DNA of 64,000 nt from Sphingobacterium yanglingense (GTDB lineage Bacteria; Bacteroidota; Bacteroidia; Sphingobacteriales; Sphingobacteriaceae), in NCBI RefSeq assembly GCF_004363245.1, contig NZ_SNYV01000011.1:1178001-1242000 (forward strand), in the 5' to 3' direction. Position numbers and translations under genes: made by a program. Below are positions 34,850 to 44,703 of this stretch, piece by piece. Within the stretch, counting starts at the first letter, position 1. Every line of letters begins with the position of its first letter. Below the pieces are notes generated by a model. That model was not told where the DNA came from. It saw only the letters and a program-made list of their open reading frames with translations, and made no database searches.

Positions 34850-36460
34850 CTAGTTTATTCCGCAAAAATTGACTTTGATACCCATCGCCTCTATAGCGGC
34901 AGCTTTTATTCTAGCAGCACGTTCAACCTCAAAATCACCATCTACATAAACAACCTGTATATGATTAGCCTTGTGTTTTGCCATCATTTGATCCCGATTT
35001 ACGCCATCCAACACCCCATGCATAATCGGCCATTGTCTATCCGTCAGATTCCATCGGCGTTCAGTTTCCTCTTTAGGCAATTCGACAACCTTTCCTGTAC
35101 CAATATCACAGAACAATTCATTGTTTTCAATGTATATCCTACTCCATACAATCTTCCCAGGACGACTGATCCCGCGCAACGTGCCTCCTCCTTTTTTAAA
35201 GAACATAGCCGGTTGACGTAAACTATCAGCTCCTTGGTAGCCATCAATAAAGTGTGAAGCAGGAGCCGCTCCGGAAATCAGGAATACCCAGACAAATTCA
35301 TTTACACCATTCACTATATAGTCTTCGCCATAGCGCAAATCATGAAGCGTATTGTCTCCATCTAACCCCAATGCATTCCACAGATGATAAGTCAAATATC
35401 CATCTATACCGGCGCATTCATCCACCTCATTAAAATGCGGCAATGCCTTACCCGGGTACAATTCTACCCCAGACTCGTTATACACTGGCGGTCTATCGGT
35501 ATTGTTTAAAAGTCCTTCCACTAAATCGCTAGCAGGCACAAGATCCTTTAATCCTTGTTGATATTGAATACCTATAGTATCACAGCCAAATTCATCTGCC
35601 AAACGCAATGCAGCAATATACATTTTACATTGTTCTATTGTCTGCTCCCGAGTCAATTCCGTAGCCCCATCCTGCCCCCAATCAAACGACATTCCTTTGG
35701 CCAACATCCAATCCAAAACATGCTCTGCATCAGAATCTGATATTGTCAACATTTTTGCATACAAAGTAGATTGGCTTAATCTTTCCTTAAATATTCCCAA
35801 CTTATGAATCAGCGCATCAGGTACAATTGCATTGAACATTCCCATGCAGCCTTCATCAAATACTCCCATCACAATTCTGTCTTCAAGTATGTTATGCGCA
35901 AGCTTCTCTGCGATGTCCTGATCTTCATTCGTTAGATTTTTGCCATCAAAAGGCTTTACATGCGAGTAGTCATGTGTTATTCTTCCTTTTTCGGTCCATT
36001 CCTGCAGCTTATCCATGAAGAACTTATCCGTAAAGTCTCTACTCCACAAAAAACTATATTCTACTTCAGCTTTTGTAAGCGACCCTGTCAGGTTCATAGC
36101 TCCTACCAATCCCGGATATGTACCATCCCAATTGGCTACGACTAATATCGGACCACGGTGCGCAATCAATCCAGCTAGTACATGATGACTATATTGCCAG
36201 ACACTCTCTGCTACTATTAAAGGAGCATCCTTATCTATATCCCGAAATACCTTGATTCCCTCATGCTGATAGTCTATAAATCCATGTCCTTTTTCAGCGT
36301 TATAGCCGTGTGCTCGTTTTATCGTCCAGTTTAACTTCTGAAATGCCGCTTCCAACATTTCTTCCATTTTTTGCTGCATCGGCCAGCAGTTCAGATTTGC
36401 TGCTGGTCTTAGATCTCCACTACATACAAGGATCGCCTGTTTATTGTTTTTCGCTATCAT
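34850..36460 (-). CDS. L-fucose/L-arabinose isomerase-family protein
   Basis: 536 aa. The fold and landmarks are those of the FucI/AraA superfamily: an N-terminal Rossmann-like half (LVCSGDLRPAANLNC, IVAESVWQYSHHVLAGLIAH) and a C-terminal active-site half with NEVDECAGIDGYLTYHLWNA, NEFVWVFLISGAAPASHF and the IMHGVLDG segment. Members convert an aldose to a ketose using a divalent metal. Length is close to FucI (~590 aa) but shorter. It is the first gene of the eight-gene operon and is divergent from the AraC regulator. Coupling to a ribulokinase-like rather than a fuculokinase-type partner leaves the substrate open (fucose, arabinose or a rarer aldose). Confidence 0.85.
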   Translation of the reverse strand: MIAKNNKQAILVCSGDLRPAANLNCWPMQQKMEEMLEAAFQKLNWTIKRAHGYNAEKGHGFIDYQHEGIKVFRDIDKDAPLIVAESVWQYSHHVLAGLIAHRGPILVVANWDGTYPGLVGAMNLTGSLTKAEVEYSFLWSRDFTDKFFMDKLQEWTEKGRITHDYSHVKPFDGKNLTNEDQDIAEKLAHNILEDRIVMGVFDEGCMGMFNAIVPDALIHKLGIFKERLSQSTLYAKMLTISDSDAEHVLDWMLAKGMSFDWGQDGATELTREQTIEQCKMYIAALRLADEFGCDTIGIQYQQGLKDLVPASDLVEGLLNNTDRPPVYNESGVELYPGKALPHFNEVDECAGIDGYLTYHLWNALGLDGDNTLHDLRYGEDYIVNGVNEFVWVFLISGAAPASHFIDGYQGADSLRQPAMFFKKGGGTLRGISRPGKIVWSRIYIENNELFCDIGTGKVVELPKEETERRWNLTDRQWPIMHGVLDGVNRDQMMAKHKANHIQVVYVDGDFEVERAARIKAAAIEAMGIKVNFCGIN

Positions 36461-36487
36461 AATTAATCTTATTTATAACCGGTATTA

Positions 36488-36495
36488 CAAATATC
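36488..36495 (-). promoter_or_regulatory. Candidate -7 box of the sugar operon
   Basis: On the minus strand GATATTTG matches TAnnTTTG except at the first base and lies 28 nt before the isomerase start. The -33 region is not recognisable. The 153-nt divergent region also holds the promoter of the AraC gene, for which I see no clear boxes. Confidence 0.3.
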
Positions 36496-36613
36496 AGGGA
36501 AGATTGGAGGGGAATTGTTTAATAATTTAGCTACTTATTCCCATATATTATCATAAAGTTGATTATATCAGTTCATTTTAACAACTTTAATAAGAAAACA
36601 AGATCCCTCTATT

Positions 36614-37483
36614 ATGAAAGCGAAATTTCACCAGGTTCCTAAAACCAGTGACCATACGTTCAAGATCCGTCATGACGTACTACCTCATTTCGGTACCATA
36701 TGGCATTATCATCCTGAGATTGAATTACATTACCTCATCAAAGGGGAAGGAATCCGATTTATCGGGGAAAACATCGCGAACTTTGAAAAAGACGAACTCA
36801 TACTACTAGGAAGCAATATTCCACATACCTGGAAATGTAACCTTAAATCTGATAGCGAATACTATGTTGAAGCACTCGTATTACATTTTCATCCCGAATC
36901 ATTAGGACACAACTTTTTGAGTCTACCTGAAACACTAAAGATTCAAAAGCTACTTACACTAGCCCGCCAAGGTTTGATCATCCAAGGTCATTCCAAACAG
37001 AAGGTCGTTAAATTGATGAATAAAATGAAAGAATCAACAGGCATCAATAAGATTGTGTATCTGTTAAAAATATTTGACCTATTGAGCGATAATGCCGAGT
37101 ACGAGATTATCTCGCCCAATTATGCCGGTTCATCCTCCAATAACTTTGATGACGAGCGGATAAACAAGATATTCAACTATACTTTCAACAATTTTCAAGA
37201 CAATATAACACTGGAAAAGATGTCTGAACTGAGTAACCTCAGCATCACTTCTTTCTGTCGTTTTTTCAAAAATCTAACCCAGAAATCCTACTATGACTTC
37301 CTAACGGAAATCCGTATTAATCATGCCTGTAGACTATTGATTAATTCCAACATGAAAGTAGGGGCCATTGCTGAGGAAAGTGGTTTTGAAAACACATCCA
37401 ATTTTTACAGGCATTTCAAACGGTTTAAGGACAGCACCCCTAGTACTTTTAAAAAAGACTATCTAAACGACTTCGGAGAGTGA
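36614..37483 (+). CDS. AraC-family regulator with cupin domain
   Basis: 289 aa. N-terminal cupin sensor at ~15-90 (IWHYHPEIELHYLIKGEGIR, LGSNIPHTWKC) and C-terminal AraC/XylS DNA-binding domain at ~185-285 (ITLEKMSELSNLSITSFCRF for the first HTH, KVGAIAEESGFENTSNFYRHF for the second). Cupin-AraC proteins sense small sugars or acids in the cytoplasm. It is divergent from the isomerase gene across 153 nt, so it is almost certainly the regulator of the eight-gene operon. No effector can be named from sequence. A strong shared terminator lies at its 3' end. Confidence 0.92.
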   Translation: MKAKFHQVPKTSDHTFKIRHDVLPHFGTIWHYHPEIELHYLIKGEGIRFIGENIANFEKDELILLGSNIPHTWKCNLKSDSEYYVEALVLHFHPESLGHNFLSLPETLKIQKLLTLARQGLIIQGHSKQKVVKLMNKMKESTGINKIVYLLKIFDLLSDNAEYEIISPNYAGSSSNNFDDERINKIFNYTFNNFQDNITLEKMSELSNLSITSFCRFFKNLTQKSYYDFLTEIRINHACRLLINSNMKVGAIAEESGFENTSNFYRHFKRFKDSTPSTFKKDYLNDFGE

Positions 37484-37501
37484 GAGAAAGGTAATTTGAA
37501 A

Positions 37502-37524
37502 CGGCTCCGATAGAATCGGAGCCG
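37502..37524. terminator. Bidirectional terminator between AraC and TlpA genes
   Basis: CGGCTCCGAT and ATCGGAGCCG form a perfect 10-bp GC-rich stem with a 3-nt loop. Beyond one mismatch the pairing continues with TTGAA/TTCAA. It lies between convergent genes and serves both directions. Confidence 0.8.
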
Positions 37525-37531
37525 CTTCAAC

Positions 37532-38653
37532 TCAATTATTGATGAATTTGGCTAAGGCCATTTCCAATTCTTCGCCATGCAGCCCGATAGCTACAATACG
37601 TCCATCAGGATCAATCAGATAGTTCTGCGGCACAGCCCGGATAGCATACTTCACTGCTGCTTCATTCTTAAAATAGCCTAGATCGGATACGTTGGTCCAT
37701 ACCAAGCCATCTTTCTCTACAGCATCTATCCAAGCTTTCTTCTTAAAGTCTAAAGAGACACCCAATATCGTAAAGTTCTTATCCTTGTACTTGTGGTAGG
37801 CCTTCACAAGGTTCGGATTATCCTGCCTACACGGCCCGCACCAAGAAGCCCAAAAATCAAGTAAAACATATTTACCGCGATAATCTGACAGCTTTATAGG
37901 TACACCTGCTGTATCAGCCTGTACAAAATCTGGTGCCAATCCCCCTATTTTAAGTATTTTCATTGCCTCAATCTGAGAACGGAGTTCCCTACCTTCCGGG
38001 CTATTTCGCAATCGCTCTGTTAGACTTTCAAAAAGTGGTTCCACCAATGCTACGTTTACCGTTCCTCCGCTTATATAGTTCAAAGCATACAAACTGAAGT
38101 AAGAATCGGGATATGCAGTAACAAATTTTGCGTATCGTTCGTACAGATTGTTGACAATAGCACGTCGTCTCTCCTGAATCCTATTAAGTTCAGCCTCGTC
38201 CTTAGTTAGTTTAGCTCTGCTTGCCAAACGTTTAGTTTCTTCAAGCCCTACGAATTCTCTAAATAATACATAGTCCTTACTTTGGCTTCCTTTTACAAAA
38301 TCTGCGTTCAACAAAGAGTCCTTAGCCACAATCTCTACTATCCCCGGCTCTAAAAAGCACTCCTTGGTATCAAAAACTCCTGTTTGTTTCCCATTCAAGT
38401 GTTCCAGTCTAAGCGTAGCTGGCACAGCCTCGTCTACATCTACTTTAAAAGCAAATTTCCCTTTTTTCAAATGAGTGGAGTCACGAAACATGACTCCATC
38501 TACATTATAACTCAACCACACTTTTGCCCCAGTTATTCTCCCCACCTTTCCTTTTATATGGGTTGTATGTTGAGCAAACACAAACAATGGCAGAGATAGG
38601 AAACTAAACACAATAAGTTTTCCATACCACACACACATTTTAGCCTTAATCAT
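37532..38653 (-). CDS. TlpA-like thioredoxin with DUF4369 domain
   Basis: 373 aa. Signal peptide (LIVFSFLSLPLFVFAQ), a DUF4369-like beta domain at ~30-125 (IKGKVGRITGAKVWLSYNVD), a helical linker, and an AhpC/TSA-thioredoxin domain at ~235-373 with the active site WASWCGPC (~268-275) and the cis-proline region RAVPQNYLIDPDG. It is a periplasmic disulfide reductase or thiol-exchange protein. The ATG overlaps the SusD stop by 8 nt (ATGATTAA), fixing this start and showing translational coupling. TlpA/DUF4369 proteins often end SusCD operons in Sphingobacteriaceae; their partner proteins are unknown. Confidence 0.9.
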   Translation of the reverse strand: MIKAKMCVWYGKLIVFSFLSLPLFVFAQHTTHIKGKVGRITGAKVWLSYNVDGVMFRDSTHLKKGKFAFKVDVDEAVPATLRLEHLNGKQTGVFDTKECFLEPGIVEIVAKDSLLNADFVKGSQSKDYVLFREFVGLEETKRLASRAKLTKDEAELNRIQERRRAIVNNLYERYAKFVTAYPDSYFSLYALNYISGGTVNVALVEPLFESLTERLRNSPEGRELRSQIEAMKILKIGGLAPDFVQADTAGVPIKLSDYRGKYVLLDFWASWCGPCRQDNPNLVKAYHKYKDKNFTILGVSLDFKKKAWIDAVEKDGLVWTNVSDLGYFKNEAAVKYAIRAVPQNYLIDPDGRIVAIGLHGEELEMALAKFINN

Positions 38654-39986
38654 AACCTTCGTTTTGGCTTAGGTTAGGGTTCAATTGTCTTTCTCTATTC
38701 GGAATCGGATACAGTACATCCGTCTTCTCCCAAAACTCTGGCTTCAATGCCCCAATTACTTCATCGACACGATTCGTACGTTTCAGGTCCAACCAACGAT
38801 GTCCCCATTCTGCAAAATACTCTACTCTACGTTCTCGCTCAATAAGAGACAAGGCTACTTCTTGGCTTGGCATCTCTACCTCTCCAAGTTTTGCACGCTG
38901 TCTCACCTTATTCAGATCCTCCTTTGCACCAACAAGATCCTTCAAATGAGCTCTTGCTTCTGCACGGATCAAATATTGCTCAGAAAGGCGCAATACCACA
39001 TCAAATTCATTTCCAACACCCCCTCTTACTTTATATTTGAACGGGAATGCATATCCTGCCGAAGTGCCAACCCATGCAGCCTTCCTTGCGTCACCATTTT
39101 CAAACAAGCTCAACAGCGAAGGGTGTATCACCAAACTAGGTACACTTCCTGATGTAGGAACTGTATTCATTCCTACAGTAGTATATCCCAAATGAGACAC
39201 ATCGAAAGCAAAAATCACATCTTCTTTATTCCCTTGGATAAAGATAGATCCCAAGTCATTACTTAAGCTATACAGCCCCGTCTGCTTTATCACCTCCGTA
39301 GAGAGTTCTTCAGCCTCCTTATATTTTTCTAAATACAAGTACACTCTGGCCAACAACGCAGTCGCAGCCCACTTGTTTACACGCGTACGTTGTATTTTTC
39401 CTACCGGATAAGTCACGGGTAATAACTCTATAGACTTTTGTAGATCCTCCACAATCTGTTTATAGATTGCCACTACAGGTGTACGTTCTACAACTTCATT
39501 TTCCTTTCTATCAATACCTTTAATCAACGGCACCTCGCCAAATAAATTGACCATATAGAAATAATAGAAACTTCTTAAAAAGAAAGCTTCTCCCAAAGCC
39601 TGATTTTTGACAGCATCAGAGAAGGTCGCTGTCGGTACACCATCCAATATCGCATTAGTACGATATATCCCCACATATACTTCAGACCACAGGTCTCCGA
39701 CTGTAGACTCGTTAGATTCTAGACTATTAGTCGTATATTGATCGTACGCCATAATCGTTGCATCCAGATCATCTGCTAGCATACTCGTATGCAAGGATAG
39801 CAGACCTAGTGCATTTGAATTTCCACCGTTGTACATTCCAGCAACCGCAGCCTGTAGACTCGCTTCATCTTCAAATATAAGAGACGTTTTGACCGCATTT
39901 TTCGGATCACCCACGTCCAGCCATTTCTCACAGCTAGAGAAAAGCAAAGTGCTTAAAATAGAAATAAATATAATAGATTGTTTCAT
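38646..39986 (-). CDS. SusD/RagB-family lipoprotein
   Basis: 446 aa, short for the family (~500-600). Lipobox LLFSSC, then EKWLDVGDPKNAVKTSLIF. Typical core blocks: GEAFFLRSFYYFYMVNLFGE, RVYLYLEKYKEAEELSTEVI, and the C-terminal RERRVEYFAEWGHRWLDLKR. It pairs with the STN-containing SusC encoded 11 nt upstream. It is part of an ECF sigma-FecR-SusC-SusD-TlpA locus without any visible hydrolase, so the imported nutrient is not evident. Confidence 0.94.
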   Translation of the reverse strand: MKQSIIFISILSTLLFSSCEKWLDVGDPKNAVKTSLIFEDEASLQAAVAGMYNGGNSNALGLLSLHTSMLADDLDATIMAYDQYTTNSLESNESTVGDLWSEVYVGIYRTNAILDGVPTATFSDAVKNQALGEAFFLRSFYYFYMVNLFGEVPLIKGIDRKENEVVERTPVVAIYKQIVEDLQKSIELLPVTYPVGKIQRTRVNKWAATALLARVYLYLEKYKEAEELSTEVIKQTGLYSLSNDLGSIFIQGNKEDVIFAFDVSHLGYTTVGMNTVPTSGSVPSLVIHPSLLSLFENGDARKAAWVGTSAGYAFPFKYKVRGGVGNEFDVVLRLSEQYLIRAEARAHLKDLVGAKEDLNKVRQRAKLGEVEMPSQEVALSLIERERRVEYFAEWGHRWLDLKRTNRVDEVIGALKPEFWEKTDVLYPIPNRERQLNPNLSQNEGYD

Positions 39987-39997
39987 GATAAGATCGA

Positions 39998-42900
39998 TTA
40001 TAAAGTAGTATGAAGTCCGATAGTATATACCTTCAATGGCGGAATTCCTGCCATTCCTTGAGTCTCTGGATCAAAACCTATGTATTTACTCGCAGTCCAA
40101 AGGTTCTGTCCGCGCAGATAAACACTTAAATTTTTCAGTCCCAAAGATTTCACCCGTTTAGGCTCAAACTGATAAGTCAAAGACACATTTTTCAAACGGA
40201 TATAGGAAGCATCTTTAAATGTACCATCCGATGCCCGCCATCTATTGTACGAGGTAGCAGCCTCGCCTCCACGCAGAGTCGTAAGTCTAAACGGTTGATT
40301 TAGCACATCTGCAACCGCATTGTAAGCATTGCCCGGTATATAAGGCATCCCGTCATGATAGATATTAAAACCATCTTTCTTTACAAATGAGAATAAGAAA
40401 TCTAACGCAAAACCTTTATAATTGAAGCTGTTATTTACACCTCCAAAGAACTTAGGATCTGAATTCCCCAATACAACTTCATCCCCTTTCCCAGTAGTTT
40501 CATAAACTCCAGGTGTGATATTGCCATTGCCATCCATATCCTGGAATTTGGCTATTCCATTTTCAAACCCTAACAAGTGATATCCTAAAGCAACTGATAG
40601 TGGCTGTCCAACAACATACGTACTATTCAGAGACGATTTTGCCAGACCAGGATAATTCAACAGAGTATTCTTTGCAGCAGTAAAGTTGATTGATGTGCTC
40701 CATGAAAAATTGGTTCTATCAATATTCTTTGTTGTTAGGTTGAATTCCCAACCTTTATTTTGTACCAAAGCAGGCAGATTCTCCAAATAGGTTTCAAAAC
40801 CTGTTTGCGCTGCTACCGGAATATCGATCAATAAATTATTGGAGCGGTTTCTGTACCACCCTGCACTAAAAGATATTTTATCCTGCAGAAAGTTAAGATC
40901 CAATGCAAAATCCAATTTACGGGTTACTTCCCATTTAAAGTGTTCATTTGGCAGTGTTTCAGGAACCAAGGAAGCTACTCCATTATAATGAGTGGCAAAA
41001 GAACTCGCCGCATAAGTCGCCAAATAAGCATAGTCTTGATTCGGATCATTACCTATCGTACCATAACTTCCACGTACCTTACCGAAGCTTATCCAAGGTA
41101 GATTCTCTTTCATAAAGTGCTCTTCTCCAAAAATCCAAGCTGCACCAATACTTCCAAAGTTTCCAAATCTATTACCTGGACCAAATCGGGAAGAACCATC
41201 TCGTCTAGCATTCACATTTAGGATATATTTATTCGACATCACATAGTTAAGACGTGTAAATGCCGAAATATAACGCGTCGAAGCATACCCACTCAAAGAA
41301 ACCTGACTATTAACAGAAGCCAAATTTCGATATAGCGCATCATTGGTAAAAGAACCGATTAAAAACAAAGGTTGCCCTGCCACAGAGTTCAGGTAAGTTC
41401 CCCCTATAAGCGCTTCCATACGTCCTGGCCCCAACGTACGTTGGTACGTCAGCTGTGGTTCGATCGAGAAGTTCTGATTGTAATTATTGTTGTAAGACAA
41501 TTGCCCAGTAGACATTGTATTCGGATTTCGAGAGTTTCTCGTCATCGCTCTATAATTTTCATTATTGATCCTATTGAATCCCAACTCCGTTTTAAACTCC
41601 AATCCAGGTATAATCACATACTTAAGCGAGCTATTCAACAATATATTATCCGTTACAGACTCCATTGGCCCTAACAAAGCTGCTGCTGGATTAACGTATG
41701 AATTGTGCCAATAAAATGATCCATCATCTTTATATAATGGCAAGTTTGGAGGTAGCGCATATATTGCAGAAAGGCTAGCCGAAGGGAGATTATTGATATT
41801 CTTTGTATAACCTCCGGAGAAATTCATAAAGAATTTAGAATTTGCCGATTGCGTCTGCATGTTAAAGCGAATCGTGCTTTTTTTATCTTGGAAGCTCTGT
41901 GGAAAAATAGAGTTCTGGGTACGGTGATTTGCACTGACAAAATATTGATATTGATTAGACCCACCCGATACCGTTGCCGTTGCATCGATCATACCTGCTA
42001 GATTGCCATATACATAATCAATAAAATCTGTTTCACCATCGCCAAAAGTCAATAAGTCTGGCGCGTTGGCAGCTGTTGGTTTTAAATTATCATTCTCAAA
42101 AGCCTTTTTACGAACCGCTATGTACTCGTCTTTAGATAACATCTTCAACCTATTTGCCATCTGGCTTACTCCAGAATAGATATTAGCCCCAATCTTCATC
42201 TCACCCGCCTTGCCTTTCTTCGTCGTAATAATGACTACACCATTTGCTGCACGCGAACCATAAATTGCTGTTGCATCGGCATCTTTCAAAATATCAATAC
42301 TCTCAATATCACTACTTGGAATATTGTCTAGTGGACTAAACCCACCACCTACTATCCCATTAACCACCGGATTGCCAGAAGTTTGTTCTGTAGGTGTTGC
42401 CGAAAAAGGAACACCATCTACAATATATAAAGGATTCTGACCTGCCTTGATCGTATTTTTACCACGGATCTCCACCTTCACTTGGCTTCCTGCTATTCCT
42501 GACCCCTCACTAATATAAACCCCTGCTACTCTTCCTGACAATGCTTGTAGCGGGTTGGACACGGGTTGTTTCTCCAAATCTTCAGCACGTACTGTAGCTA
42601 CAGCGCCTGTAGTCAATCGTTTTGACGTCTTACCATAGCCTATCACCTGTACCGCATCCAGAGGGTTGTCCAATACCGTCAATACAATATTTCCCAACTG
42701 TGGTCTGCCTATCAGTTCTTTGGTCAAATAGCCCACATACGAGACCACCAATATTTCACCATCCTGCACATTTTTCAGCACAAAACTACCATTGGAATTG
42801 GTCTGCGTACTCTTGTTCATACCTTTGACCGATACCGTAGCACCGCCCAATGCTTGTCCATTCTGCCCGACAATACGCCCTTCCATATCTACCGTAGCCT

Positions 42901-43294
42901 GCACCTCTTTCACGTTGATAGCTGTAGCAGCCTGCTGTCCCTTACGAATAGTAATTCCTTCGCCAGTGACCTGATACGACAAAGGCAGACCTTTTAGCGC
43001 AACTTCCAACACCTCTTTGATATCTGCATTTTTCAAATCTACAGAAACCTTATAGCTATCGTTGAGCGTCTTTGCATCATAAAAGACATCCATATTGCTC
43101 TGCTTTCTTATCTCTTTTAATAAGGAAACTATCGTTACGTCCTTCACTTTCACAGTCACCCTTTGGCCAAAAGCCATAGCATTCGCTTGCATGAGGCAGA
43201 CTGTAAGCACAGCTGCTCCCAACTTGGTTCGCCAAGCCTGCGGCACGCCCCCTAGCATCCGCTTGGACCACATGTTGTTTGTTGATTGATTCAT
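39998..43294 (-). CDS. SusC-like transporter with N-terminal STN signalling domain
   Basis: 1098 aa. After the signal peptide (~1-44, VCLMQANAMAFGQ) comes an STN domain at ~45-115 (VTIVSLLKEIRKQSNMDVFY, VALKGLPLSYQVTGEGITIR) that contacts FecR in the periplasm. Then a CarboxypepD_reg-like domain (~130-210), TonB-box segment AVQVIGYGKTSKRLTTGAV, plug (LSGRVAGVYI, NPLYIVDGVPFS, ATAIYGSRAANGVVIITTKK) and barrel. The last residue is Leu rather than an aromatic. STN plus the adjacent FecI/FecR pair means it both transports and reports ligand to induce its own operon. Confidence 0.95.
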   Translation of the reverse strand: MNQSTNNMWSKRMLGGVPQAWRTKLGAAVLTVCLMQANAMAFGQRVTVKVKDVTIVSLLKEIRKQSNMDVFYDAKTLNDSYKVSVDLKNADIKEVLEVALKGLPLSYQVTGEGITIRKGQQAATAINVKEVQATVDMEGRIVGQNGQALGGATVSVKGMNKSTQTNSNGSFVLKNVQDGEILVVSYVGYLTKELIGRPQLGNIVLTVLDNPLDAVQVIGYGKTSKRLTTGAVATVRAEDLEKQPVSNPLQALSGRVAGVYISEGSGIAGSQVKVEIRGKNTIKAGQNPLYIVDGVPFSATPTEQTSGNPVVNGIVGGGFSPLDNIPSSDIESIDILKDADATAIYGSRAANGVVIITTKKGKAGEMKIGANIYSGVSQMANRLKMLSKDEYIAVRKKAFENDNLKPTAANAPDLLTFGDGETDFIDYVYGNLAGMIDATATVSGGSNQYQYFVSANHRTQNSIFPQSFQDKKSTIRFNMQTQSANSKFFMNFSGGYTKNINNLPSASLSAIYALPPNLPLYKDDGSFYWHNSYVNPAAALLGPMESVTDNILLNSSLKYVIIPGLEFKTELGFNRINNENYRAMTRNSRNPNTMSTGQLSYNNNYNQNFSIEPQLTYQRTLGPGRMEALIGGTYLNSVAGQPLFLIGSFTNDALYRNLASVNSQVSLSGYASTRYISAFTRLNYVMSNKYILNVNARRDGSSRFGPGNRFGNFGSIGAAWIFGEEHFMKENLPWISFGKVRGSYGTIGNDPNQDYAYLATYAASSFATHYNGVASLVPETLPNEHFKWEVTRKLDFALDLNFLQDKISFSAGWYRNRSNNLLIDIPVAAQTGFETYLENLPALVQNKGWEFNLTTKNIDRTNFSWSTSINFTAAKNTLLNYPGLAKSSLNSTYVVGQPLSVALGYHLLGFENGIAKFQDMDGNGNITPGVYETTGKGDEVVLGNSDPKFFGGVNNSFNYKGFALDFLFSFVKKDGFNIYHDGMPYIPGNAYNAVADVLNQPFRLTTLRGGEAATSYNRWRASDGTFKDASYIRLKNVSLTYQFEPKRVKSLGLKNLSVYLRGQNLWTASKYIGFDPETQGMAGIPPLKVYTIGLHTTL

Positions 43295-43346
43295 TAAAAA
43301 ATGGTAAATTATTGTTAGTTAATTAAATTCCTTTAATCCAGTCTGA

Positions 43347-44555
43347 TCAATAGCGTGTCACATAGACTTTTCGCCCGTCCACCTTGAAGCGCACCATCTG
43401 TGTCGACTCGATAAACCGAAGAACAGATGACAAATTCTTTTTCCTCGATATCCAACCACCAGCTTCCAAATCCTTCGGCAACGACTCATCGTATATCATC
43501 TCCACATCATACCATCGTTCGATCTTGCGCAGTGCTGTGCGGAAGTCTACCTGCTGGAATGCAAAATCGCCATCTTTCCAGTCGGTTATATTCTCCAGAT
43601 TTACCGCTCTTACCCGAACTTGCCCGTCCTTATTAATCGCCTGCTGTCCTGGCTGAAGCAAACGCTGCTCCCCACCCGTGTGCAATCTAATGGCACCTTC
43701 GAGCAGCGTTGTAGCGACAAAAGGTTCATCGTCATAAGCATTGACATTAAAATGTGTGCCTAGCACCTGTACTTCCTGATTGCGAGATCGTACAACAAAG
43801 GGGTGATCAGTATCCTTTGCAATTTCAAAATAAGCTTCTCCCTTCAGCTGTACTATGCGCTTTCCTGATTCTATCAATTTAGGACGATAGGTCAATTCAG
43901 ACAGCGCATTCAGCCACACCTTAGATCCATCAGGCAGCAACACCCTATACGTCTGCCCCTTGCCTGTAGCCAATACATGCGGATATTGCGTATCCCCTTC
44001 CGTATCTGCGACACGATAGGTCAGTTCGCCATCCTTTCCCTTCTCTACCATTATACCAGCCTCAGACGCTATTTCTCCACTCGCCGTAGCCCCTAATGCA
44101 ATGGTGCGACCATCTGCTAACCGCAGAGTAGCTCCCTCCGCACCGCCCGGAATATCCTGTACCACACGTTCTCCCGTCTTGATATCGTCTACATCTGGCA
44201 CCGAATAGTACCACCAAGTACCCACACACAACAAAGCCGCTACTGCAGCCGCTACAGAGATACGTTTCCATATCGATCTTGATAGCGTGCGCACCTTTCC
44301 TATCTCCTCCTGCTCATCGTCCGCTGCGAAAATCAAACCCAAGATTGCATCAGCCCGGCATTCGTCCAATCGCCCCTCACTCAGATCCAGTGTAGTACTA
44401 TCAGGAATTAAATCCTTAACCTGATCCTGATAAAAAGGGTCATTGACATAATTCCAAAGCTCTTCCTGCTCGGCCTCATTGATACGTTGCGCAAAATAAA
44501 GAATCATTAAATCCTTTAGTCGCTGATGAGATGATCTATCCTGATTTGTGCTCAT
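43347..44555 (-). CDS. FecR-type anti-sigma factor with DUF4974
   Basis: 402 aa. N-terminal cytoplasmic helical region (~1-90), one membrane helix at ~94-118 (ISVAAAVAALLCVGTWWYY), the FecR domain (~190-290, GKGQTYRVLLPDGSKVWLNA and LKGEAYFEIAKDTDHPFVV) and a C-terminal DUF4974 (~335-402, FRTALRKIERWYDVEMIYD). It holds the partner sigma factor until the STN domain of SusC signals. It lies 148 nt after the sigma gene and 52 nt before SusC. Confidence 0.95.
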   Translation of the reverse strand: MSTNQDRSSHQRLKDLMILYFAQRINEAEQEELWNYVNDPFYQDQVKDLIPDSTTLDLSEGRLDECRADAILGLIFAADDEQEEIGKVRTLSRSIWKRISVAAAVAALLCVGTWWYYSVPDVDDIKTGERVVQDIPGGAEGATLRLADGRTIALGATASGEIASEAGIMVEKGKDGELTYRVADTEGDTQYPHVLATGKGQTYRVLLPDGSKVWLNALSELTYRPKLIESGKRIVQLKGEAYFEIAKDTDHPFVVRSRNQEVQVLGTHFNVNAYDDEPFVATTLLEGAIRLHTGGEQRLLQPGQQAINKDGQVRVRAVNLENITDWKDGDFAFQQVDFRTALRKIERWYDVEMIYDESLPKDLEAGGWISRKKNLSSVLRFIESTQMVRFKVDGRKVYVTRY

Positions 44556-44703
44556 ATGTAAGGTTAGTTTTCCCTATTTAATTGTATTGACACCATAACA
44601 ACAACAAATGGGGAGATGAAAAGTAATATTTTTTTAAAAATCGACAGAAAAACAAACAACAGACTGAATGTCAGTTATTAAAAATTAGTTTTAAATAGAA
44701 AAC

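Noticed and set aside
34850..36460. Naming the isomerase fucI and the kinase araB
   Set aside because: They belong to those superfamilies, but the mixed pairing leaves the substrate undecided; symbols would mislead.
38685..39152. 155-aa plus-strand frame inside the SusD gene
   Set aside because: Antisense to a well-supported SusD, rich in Ser/Cys/Leu without domain pattern.
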